Source: Ctenosaura bakeri (Eukaryota; Chordata; Lepidosauria; Squamata; Iguanidae). Taken from it: DNA of 64,000 nucleotides. The stretch is from contig CAOLHI010001481.1 in assembly GCA_948474755.1 (NCBI GenBank), positions 124,001 through 188,000 of the forward strand. The letters are read 5' to 3'. The notes beneath the pieces were generated by a model. It was given only the letters and a program-made list of their open reading frames with translations, was not told the DNA's origin and ran no database searches. Shown piece after piece: positions 56,423 through 64,000 of the stretch (the first letter of the stretch is position 1; the number at the start of each line of letters is the position of its first letter). The position numbers and the translations under genes are program-made.

Positions 56423-56507
56423 CTGGTAAGCTATATTATGAACAGTAACATGGTGCAAGGCAGCTGTATCAGTACGGAAGAGAGCATTCAAGAAAGCTCG
56501 GCTATAC
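56423..56507 (-). CDS. QTRT1: queuine tRNA-ribosyltransferase catalytic subunit 1, penultimate coding exon
   Basis: An 85-base exon, read on the minus strand after a TGACAG acceptor; its first base completes a split codon and 28 codons follow: [20 protein letters not shown] then TVHNIAYQ. It matches the QTRT1 segment just after the zinc-binding cysteines (family form: C-TC-K-HSRAFL...[12 protein letters not shown]), and its phase joins exactly to the last exon. The cysteine-rich part and catalytic core would be in exons beyond this window; I searched the remaining sequence by eye and saw none. Confidence 0.92.
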
Positions 56508-57181
56508 CTGTCACAAAACAAAAGAGGAACAAAGACGTCTGCTTATGCACTTTATATGTCAGGTTACAAAGAATAGGGAGGGAAAATTGTAAAACCCCCC
56601 CCCACATTTTCAGCAAAAGAAACATGCCAGATAAAATGGGTTAAAAATGGCAACTAAGGTGCAGGCAGTACTGAGAAGCTGTTTCTTTCTGCACATCAGT
56701 TTTTAGAACAAAGTAGCCAGAATTGTTTTAATACAGAGATATGGGTGGTTCATAAGTCTCACAAGTCTTGTTTTATCAGTTTGTTAGTTTAATAAAACAG
56801 CACATATTTCTATAGGAGAGTTCACAGAACAGAAAGAGGCATCATGGGTCTGGCTGTCAAGTTGAGAACAACAAAAACCCATGCCACTTTTTCAGCAACA
56901 TCTTGAGGGCCACAAGCAATTTTAAGTCAGTAGTCAAGGCTGCTGATGTGCCAAGACTATTCTACAAAGCCTTTTGTGTCATACTGGACAATGTCACATT
57001 GCCCTTTTGAGACCCTCTGGAAAAGGCTTATGGTGTCCATTAAAATTTCACCTCCTGAGGGACAAACAAAAAAACCCCTCTGGTTGCACCGTCTCTGAAA
57101 TTGTAACCAGTCGTCTACTCTCACTCACAGTCTTTCTAATTCAGAAGCTGCCTGAAACTAAGTTGTCTTTAGATATTCTGT
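56508..57181 (-). other. QTRT1 intron sequence upstream of the penultimate exon
   Basis: Non-coding; no repeat recognised before the CR1 begins. The intron probably extends through the CR1 and at least to the right window edge. Confidence 0.6.
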
Positions 57182-57267
57182 CATAGAATCATAGAATCAT
57201 AGAAATGTAGAGTTGGAAGAGACCACACAGGCCATCCAGTCCAACCCCCTGCCATGCAGGAACACCC

Positions 57268-60004
57268 TCAAAGCAATCCCGACAGATGGCCATCAAGCCT
57301 CTGCTTAAAAACCTCCAAGGAAGGAGACTCCACTACACTCCGAGGCAGCATATTCCACTGCCGGACAGCCCTGACTGTCAGGAAGTTCTTCCTGAGGTTC
57401 AGGTGGAATCTCTTTTCCTGCAGCTTGAATCCATTGCTCCTTGTCCTGGTCTCTGGAGCAGCAGAAAACAAGCCCTCTCCTTCCTCTACGTGGCATCCCT
57501 TCAAATATTTAAACATGGCTATCATGTCCCCTCTTAACCTTCTCTTCTGCAGACTAAACATACTCAGCTCCCTAAGTCTATCCTCATAGGGCATGGCTTC
57601 CAGGCCTCTCACCATTTTGGTCGCCCTCCTCTGGACTTGCTCCAGCTTGTCAATGTCCTTCTTGAACTGGGGTGCCCAGAACTGGACACAGTATTCAAGA
57701 TGAGGTCTAACCAGAGCAGAGTAGAGTGGTACCAGTACCTCCCTCGATCTAGACACCATACTCCTATTGATGCAGCCGAGAATTGCACTGGCTTTCTTGG
57801 CTGCCGCATCACACTGCTGACTCATGTTCAGCTTGTGGTCTATGAAGACTCCTAGATCCCTTTCACACGTACTGCTATCCAGCCACATGTCCCCCATCCT
57901 ATATTTCTGTATTCCATTTTTTCTACCTAAGTGAAGGACCTTACACTTCTCTCTGTTGAACTTCATTTTGTTCGCCTTGGCCCAGCTCTCTAATCTATCC
58001 AGGTCATTTTGAATTGTGATCCTGTCCTCTGGCGTATTAGAAACCCCTTCCAATTTAGTATCATCTGCAAATTTGATCAGCATGCCCTCTATTCCTTCAT
58101 CCAAGTCATTGATAAAAATGTTGAACAGCATTGGGCCCAGGACAGAACCCTGTGGCACACCACTAGTCACTTCTCTCCAGGATGAAAAGCAGCCATTCAT
58201 GATTACCCTTTGGGTTTGGTCGGTCAAACAATTACAAATCCAACTAACAGTAGCCCTGTCCAGCCCACATTTTACTAGCTTCATTGCAAGAATGTCATGG
58301 GGGACTTTGTCAAAGGCCTTACTGAAATCGAGATATGGTACATTCACAGCATTCCCTTCATCTATCAAGCTAGTAACTCTATCATAAAAAGAGATAAGAT
58401 TAGTCTGGCATGACTTATTTTTGAGAAATCCATGTTGACTTCTCGTTATTACCGCGTTGCTTTCTAAATGATTAGAAACTGACTGCTTAATGATCTGCTC
58501 CAGGATCTTTCCGGGTACTGATGTCAGGCTGATTGGGCGATAATTATTTGGGTCCTCTTTTTTCCCTTCTTGAAGATGGGGATAACATTTGCTCTCTTCC
58601 AGTCTGCTGGAACTTCTCCTGTCCTCCAAGATTTCTCAAAGATTATAGCAAGCAGTTCTGAAATGACCTCTGCCAGCAATTTTTAATATCCTAGGATGCA
58701 ATTCATCTGGCCCTGGAGACTTGAATTCATCCAATGTGGCCAGGTATTCCTGTACCACCTCTCTACCTATTATGTGCCTCATTTCCTCTGCTTCCTCACC
58801 TGCTCCCCAACCGCCAGGTTGAATGCTTGTATCCTTCTGGGAAAAAAACTGAGGCAAAGGAAGTGTTAAGTAGTTCTGCCCTTTCTCTTCCCCCTGTGAG
58901 TAATTCGCCATCTTCTCTGTGCAGCGACCCTATCGTCTCCTTCTTTTTCCTTTTGCTGTGGACATATTTCAAAAAACTCTTTTTATTGTTTTTAATGTCG
59001 CTGGCCAGCCTAAGTTCATTCTGTGCTTTAGCCTTTCTGACTTCCTCCCTACATCTCCTAGCTATTTGCTTAAATTCCTCTTTGGTGGTTTCCCCCTTCT
59101 TCCATTTCCTATACATGTTTCTCTTAACACTTAGCTCAGCTGAGAGTTCTTTAGTCAACCAATCTGGTTTCTTCAGATGCCTTCCATTTTTCCTCCTTAT
59201 TGGCACAGTTTTAGACTGTGCCTTCAGCATCTCCTTTTTAAGGAACTCCCAAGCCTCCTGAACTCCTTTCCCTTTCAGTATACCTGACCACGGAATTCCA
59301 GCCAGCAGCTCCCTAAGTTTACAGAAGTCCGCTTTTTTAAAATCTAAGATGAGTGTCTGGCTACCCTTATCTTCTCCTTCCCACTGAATGCCAAACTCCA
59401 ACAGGACATGGTCACTCCCCCCTAAAGATCCAACCACTTCTACCTCATTAACAAGGTCATCCCTGTTGCTCAGGATCAGATCTAGAATATTTGATCCCCT
59501 TGTGGCCTCTTCCACCTTCTGGATCATGAAGTTGTCTGCAAGACAAGCAAGAAACTTGCTGGACCTTGCTGTCTTGGCAGAGTTTGACTGCCAGCATATA
59601 TCCGGGTAATTGAAATCTCCTATTATTACTGTATCTCTCCTCTTTGAATGTACAGTCATTTGGTTGAGGAAGGCATCATCCAAGTCCTCAGCATGGGTTG
59701 GAGGTCTGTAGTAAATCCCCACCAGAATATCCCTATTGTTTCTCGCTGCCTTAATTCTTACCCAAATGCTCTCGACCTGGCTTTCTGGATTTAAGTCCTG
59801 GATCTCTTCACAGGTGAAAACATCCTTGACGTACAAGGCTACTCCTCCTCCTTTCTTGTTTGGTCTATTTTTACAGAATAGGCTATACCCCTCTATTTCT
59901 ATATTCCAATCATGAGACTCATCCCACCAGGTCTCAGTGATGCCTATCAAATCATAATTATTTTGTTGTACTAGGAGTACAAGTTCATCCTGCTTGTTTC
60001 CCAT
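57268..60004 (-). pseudogene. CR1 ORF2: endonuclease and reverse transcriptase, frameshifted
   Basis: The first frame (60004-58796) holds an apurinic-type endonuclease: LIGITETWWDESHDW with the catalytic glutamate, YYRPP, IIGDFNYPDICW, and LGGSDHVLLEF with the catalytic S-D-H. The second part, after a frameshift near 58850, contains FKSPGPDELHPRIL. A short out-of-frame patch ends in a stop at 58636. The RT then reads [56 protein letters not shown] and [10 protein letters not shown], through to the stop at 57268. Roughly 900 residues overall, normal for CR1. All catalytic residues seem present; frameshifts alone inactivate it. Confidence 0.9.
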
Positions 60005-60201
60005 ACTCCTTGCATTAGTGTAGAGACACTTAAGTCCCCGGGCCCTTCCTGCAAGTCCTATACTATTGTTCTACTCCTCCCGCCATTGGCCGCTTGTACT
60101 ACTTGTCCAGTATCATTTGGGCCTTTTCCCCCTGTGGTCTCCAAGTCCTTGCCCTGAATAATATTGTCTCCCTCCCCAGTGAAACTTAGTTTAAAGACCT
60201 C

Positions 60202-61217
60202 TTAATCCTCCTTTGCGAGACTGTTTGCAAAAACATTCCTGCCCAGTTTTGTGAGGTGCAGCCCATCCCTCGCCAAAAACCCATGTTCATGGAAATTCAG
60301 GCCATGTTCCAAAAACCCAAACCGTTGCCGGCGGCACCATGTGCGGAGCCAGTTGTTGACCTCTGCTATTGCCCTTTCCCTACGTGCGCCGTATCCTTGA
60401 ACAGGGAGGAGAGGCGAAATGACCACCTGCGCACCAAGGTCCTTATGCTTTGTTCCCATACGCTCGTAGTCCTTTGCAATGTGGTAAAAGCTGCTCCTCG
60501 CAGTGTCATTGGTTCTGACATGAACCAAAATGAGGGGCTTATGGTCAGTGGGTTTGACCAGCCTGGTTAGCCTCTCTGTTATGTGGTGGATCCTGGCCCC
60601 AGGAAGACAGCAGACCTCTCGATTGAGCTTGTCCAGTTTGCAAATTGCCGTTTCGGTTCCTCTGAGCAAAGAGTCCCCAACAACCAGAACTCGCCTCTTC
60701 TGAGGCTTGTCCTGGGCTCCTCGACGAGCATGTTCTACTAGGACTGCCTGAGCATTCTGTTGAGGCTGGGAGCGTTGATCTAGTTCCTGTTGCCGAAGTT
60801 GGATTCCTCGTGTTGACATTCTGTTTCCTCCACGTAGTGCTCCTCATTGTTTGTAAGGCCAAGTACATCGAAGTGATTGTGTAGGTTAAGAGTCTCTGTT
60901 ACCTTCCTGGTCCTTTTACTCCTCCGTGTGACAGTCACCCAAGCCTCCGTTTCCTGGCACAGTGTACTGACTTCCTGATCTGGCAGCTCCTCCGTGCATT
61001 CTGTTTTCCGGTAGGTCTTCTCAGCCCTATCGAAAAACTCCTTCCCTTCCCTAATAAGATGGAGATCAGAAATTCGTGCCTCCAGCTGGCGAACCTTCTC
61101 CTCCAAGAAGGTGACCAGCTTGCACTTGGTGCAGGTGTACCCGAGAACATCTTGTGGCAAGAAAAGGAACATGTCACGAGTGTTACAGGTTACTGCAGCA
61201 GCTCCTTCACCTTCCAT
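60202..61217 (-). pseudogene. CR1 ORF1: zinc-finger and esterase protein, frameshifted
   Basis: The N-terminal frame (61217-60780) has a CTKCKLV pattern and a predicted coiled coil (VTFLEEKVRQLEARI). The second frame (60819-60202) carries an SGNH-type esterase with VVGDSLLRG (catalytic serine), HVRTNDTA where relatives read HVGTND, and DGLHLT (catalytic Asp and His). One frameshift near 60800 separates them. CR1 ORF1 proteins bind element RNA; the esterase role is not settled. Confidence 0.85.
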
Positions 61218-61250
61218 CCTTGAAACTACAGAGAGTAGTACAGGATGAAG

Positions 61251-62175
61251 CTTGAGAAAGAATAATTGGGCTTTCTTTCTAAAATTCAGCTGTGTAAACT
61301 ACTTTAGCTCTATTGATTGTCAAAGGTTAAACTTGGAGGATTGAAGTAAAGGAGTTCAACTGTTGGGAGTTCCTAATAAAGCCCCCCCCCCCCGCTAGCT
61401 GCCTCCTCTCCCTTGTTGTCAGACTGTCTGATCAGGCAGAGCCCACAGCCAGCACAATAGCAAGCAAACAATGGCAAGCAAATAAACAGCAAAAATAAGC
61501 ACAGCCCCACAAGCCTGTAAACACACCTGGTCTAGGATGTCTTCACAGACCCAGCTCTCCTCTGCTCTCTCCTCTGGGAAAATGTCAAACAAACAAGGTA
61601 ATGTCTAACTATTCCAGAATACTCTACTACATGTTTATCCCATTCAGGACAGCATGCATGATTCAACATTCCACATTTTTAATTCACCCCTATCTTTGGC
61701 CACTTAATTGATTGAAGATTATCTAGTGATGTTTATAGCTAAGCAATGATTTCAATATGGATCACCTTTGGGGGCTAGTCTGATATTATAACTGTTTTGA
61801 CATACTGACTTCTCACATATGAGCCTAAAATGTAAGTACCATTTTTTTCCTTTTCCTACTTACTAAGTATATGAGTAATATTCTACTTTGCAAAGATTAA
61901 AAGAAATTGTTGAAGTGTATCTAGATATCATAAATTCATGGTGTTGTTATGCTTTGGTTATGATGTTAGCCCATTATTTTACTCAGCAACAGATATTTTT
62001 TCCAACTGATAGAAGACACTGAGAATATGAAGTCTACTGATTAAGAAAGAGAAGCAGTTCCCAGCAGGAACGGAACACATGGCAGCAGCTACAAAAAGCC
62101 AACTCAATGGGAAAGGGGTAGGGGAGAAATGGATCTCCATTCATCCTCAAGAAACGACAGCTGACACCTTAAATA
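61251..62175. other. CR1 leader or flank and unassigned intron sequence
   Basis: The left part may be untranslated leader of the CR1. The remainder shows no recognised exon or repeat. Confidence 0.4.
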
Positions 62176-62390
62176 ACCCTAAAGGCACCAGATCCCATCT
62201 GATCTTGGAAGCTAAGCAGGGTTAGCCCTGGTTATTGCTTGGACAGGAAACTGTCAACCAATACCAGCTGCTGTAGGCTATATTTCAGAGGAAGTAAGTA
62301 GCAAAACCACCTTTCTTGCCTGAGAAAACTCTATGAAATTCATGGAGTCAACAGTTGACTTGAAGACACATATACACGCACAAAAACAGC
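62176..62390 (+). mobile_element. 5S rRNA-derived SINE
   Basis: The head is plainly derived from 5S rRNA: 'gatcccatctgatcttggaa' then 'gctaagcagggtt', 'cctggtta' and 'gctgtaggct', in the right order and spacing (about 62180-62283). The tail ends 'catggagtcaacagttgact' plus 'tgaagacaca', resembling the Bov-B 3' end. Such 5S-headed SINEs are known from lizards. It is not a functional 5S gene. Confidence 0.85.
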
Positions 62391-62714
62391 TCACACCAGA
62401 TTGAAAACATGAAACCACAGTAACCCTCAATCCCATCAACAGGCTCAGAGGTCATACAAGCTTCCTTAGAGAACCATTGAAGCTGGGAAAGGACCTTCAA
62501 CCGAGCGATATGCCTATCTGTTGTGAATGTTCTGTTGTCCTTCTGTCAGCAGGCAAAGGCATCTCGTGCTTGGCATTTAAGCTGATTTGCTGATGAAGCA
62601 GGTTCTTAAGCAGGGGAGTGCTGATGTGTTTTCATGATTTAATTATAACTTTGTTATTTAAACTACATTTTATTATTAGCTGCCCTGAGCACCTAGTGAA
62701 AAAGTGGTAAATAT
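62391..62714. other. unassigned sequence
   Basis: Nothing recognised. Confidence 0.4.
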
Positions 62715-62815
62715 TTGCACAAAAAGTGATCTTATAGCACCTTTGAGACTGAGAGAAAGAACCTGGAATCATATGCTTTCATAGACTTAAGTCTACTTCA
62801 TCAGATACCTACATC
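62715..62815 (-). mobile_element. probable Penelope-like 3' terminus
   Basis: On the minus strand 'gatgaagtagacttaagtct' and 'atgaaagcatatga', followed by 'gtctcaaaggtgctataaga', make a phrase I associate with ends of Penelope-type elements in reptiles. About 100 bp, non-coding. Confidence 0.45.
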
Positions 62816-63084
62816 TTTGAAATAAATATTCTGTAAATTAGATTGATGGTTGGACAGGAGAAAGAAAATAGGGGCACGTCTACATCCTAGAAGGGGACTG
62901 GGATGGAAAAGGAGATGGACTTGAGAAAACATAGGAACAAGGCCCTGTAGAATCCAGTTAGAATGTGTGGAATAAATGGACTTGGAAAGTGGAGGGAGGG
63001 GAAGACTGTATTGGAAAAACAGAAACATAATCTTGCCTGTCATACCTGTGTGGCTGCCACTGCTCTTGAAGTGTACCCGGGGAG

Positions 63085-63268
63085 TCAAGAGTTGTCTGGC
63101 AGTGGAATATGCTGCCTTGGAATGTGGTGGAGTCTCCTTCTTTGGAGGTTTCTAAGCAGAGCCTGAATGACCATCTGTTGGGAATGCTTTGATGGGTGTT
63201 CCTGCATAGCAGGGGGTTGGACTGGATGGCCCGTGTGGTCTTGTCCAACTCTTATGATTCTATGAGTG
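63085..63268 (+). mobile_element. CR1 LINE 3' end
   Basis: Contains 'ctggcagtggaatatgctgc' and 'ggttggactggatggcccgt', and ends 'cttatgattctatgag'. A severely 5'-truncated CR1. Confidence 0.85.
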
Positions 63269-63889
63269 CCAAGCAGGGAATGGTAAGAGCATCTGGTTGC
63301 ATGGACCAGCTTTGGGACCACAAGTTTTGCTGTGCTGTTTGGAGCAAAAGCCTACTCTCTGATCACCTCCTTCATTTATAATCTTCTTATACTGGAGAGC
63401 TTTTCATTCCTCAGCTACAGTTTCCATTGTGTAGTATTTCTAGTATCTCACAAGCTGTCAACTAACCCAAAGTGTTACAGAAAAAATATTCAGTTTACAG
63501 TTTACAGAACAATAACAGAAAAAATATGCAGAATTAGACCAGTTTAAACAACATAACTATTCATTATTAAAAAAAATCACTAAAAACAATTAATATCAGA
63601 AGCAGCGGAACATCAGTATGAGCTGGACTCAACAACTTAGCAGCCCAATCCTTGCCTAAAGGACAGATATCCTAAAAGACATTAGGATATTTCCTAAAGG
63701 TTTTCCTAAAGGAAGTTAACCAGATTGGCCTGACTTGACAGGGGCAGTTTACGGGTACAGAGGACAGAAGGTCTTGGACCTGGTAGTCCCATGCAAATTT
63801 TCAGATGTTGAAGGCACTCTAAGCAAGTTACTCACATGGGCAGGACCTTTCTAAGAGATCTAAATGTGTGAAGGGAGCATATGAAATCA
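63269..63889. other. unassigned sequence
   Basis: Nothing recognised. Confidence 0.4.
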
Positions 63890-64000
63890 TATAATGATAC
63901 AGCTGGAAAAGACCACAAGGGTCATTGAGCATAATCTCTATCATGCCAGAATATATAATCAAAGCACTCCCAACAGATGGCCATCAATGCTACCACACTC
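63890..64000 (-). mobile_element. CR1 LINE 3' end, cut by the window edge
   Basis: The minus-strand CR1 terminus begins at 'atcatataatgatac' and continues as 'gctggaaaagaccacaaggg' and 'cactcccaacagatggccat', paralleling 57182-57300. It continues to the right of the window. Confidence 0.8.

Larger units (their letters stand above)
57182..61250 (-). mobile_element. CR1 LINE, nearly complete, in an intron of QTRT1
   Basis: About 4 kb in sense orientation with QTRT1. The 3' end at 57182-57207 consists of 'atagaatc' repeats (the CR1 'attctatga' terminus on the minus strand). ORF2 carries endonuclease and reverse transcriptase, and ORF1 carries a zinc-finger-like and an esterase domain. Only a handful of frameshifts break the frames. 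The 5' boundary is uncertain; a C-rich run lies at 61381 and untranslated leader could extend to about 61600. Confidence 0.92.

Noticed and set aside
62180..62283. A functional 5S rRNA gene
   Set aside because: Many substitutions, a Bov-B-like tail directly attached and no clean terminator show a 5S-derived SINE.
61251..64000. Further QTRT1 exons in the right end of the window
   Set aside because: I looked on the minus strand for the zinc-binding cysteine segment and the catalytic core and saw no match; they are expected beyond 64000.

Overview
This is a window of a vertebrate nuclear genome, most likely a squamate reptile and probably a lizard. The assignment rests on the repeat mixture rather than on any marker gene: abundant CR1 LINEs (one nearly full length), an L1 lineage with active-looking 3' ends, L2-like and Penelope-like remnants, three DIRS tyrosine-recombinase retrotransposon copies, a tRNA-derived and a 5S-rRNA-derived SINE that both end in a Bov-B-like tail, a SPIN-like hAT element, and several palindromic MITE families. 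Nothing here is bacterial: there are no operons, ribosome-binding sites or CRISPR arrays.

Two host genes can be supported, both on the minus strand. At 9281-10402 is an intact one-exon coding region for a type II membrane beta-1,3-galactosyltransferase (GT31, closest by eye to B3GALT2), with a splice acceptor at 10508-10510 that implies a separate non-coding upstream exon. At 55460-55612 and 56423-56507 are the last two coding exons of QTRT1, the catalytic subunit of the queuine tRNA-ribosyltransferase. The remaining QTRT1 exons lie beyond the right edge, and a CR1 element of about 4 kb sits in the intron just upstream.

Layout: 0-8.6 kb is a DIRS fragment, a SPIN-like hAT with a perfect 8-bp target duplication, then a patchwork of CR1, L1 and L2 pieces. 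8.6-11.9 kb holds the galactosyltransferase. 11.9-19.8 kb is a nest: hAT-type ends at 11896 and 19825 enclose a DIRS element (12109-17602: gag, reverse transcriptase-RNase H, tyrosine recombinase, internal complementary region, right inverted repeat), a MITE and a young CR1 tail. 19.9-29.6 kb has decayed CR1 copies, a 5'-truncated L1 with a 16-bp target duplication, MITEs and a head-to-head CR1 junction. 29.6-41 kb is mostly unassigned sequence dotted with MITEs and a SINE; two GC-rich MITEs made of serial hairpins (36.7 and 37.5 kb) share their termini with the AT-rich foldback MITE family. 41-54.6 kb has Penelope-like fragments, CR1, three LTR-like units of similar length, an old minus-strand DIRS, and an L1 carrying 5'UTR and ORF1 but no ORF2. 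55.4-64 kb is QTRT1, the near-complete CR1 and SINE/PLE remnants.

The DIRS gag frame is interrupted only by two in-frame stops, both explainable as single C-to-T changes, so the copy is fairly young; it is nevertheless defective because the left inverted repeat is missing and the RNase H to recombinase junction looks deleted. All family names come from reading the sequence and translations by eye, without database searches; boundaries without a stated target duplication are approximate.
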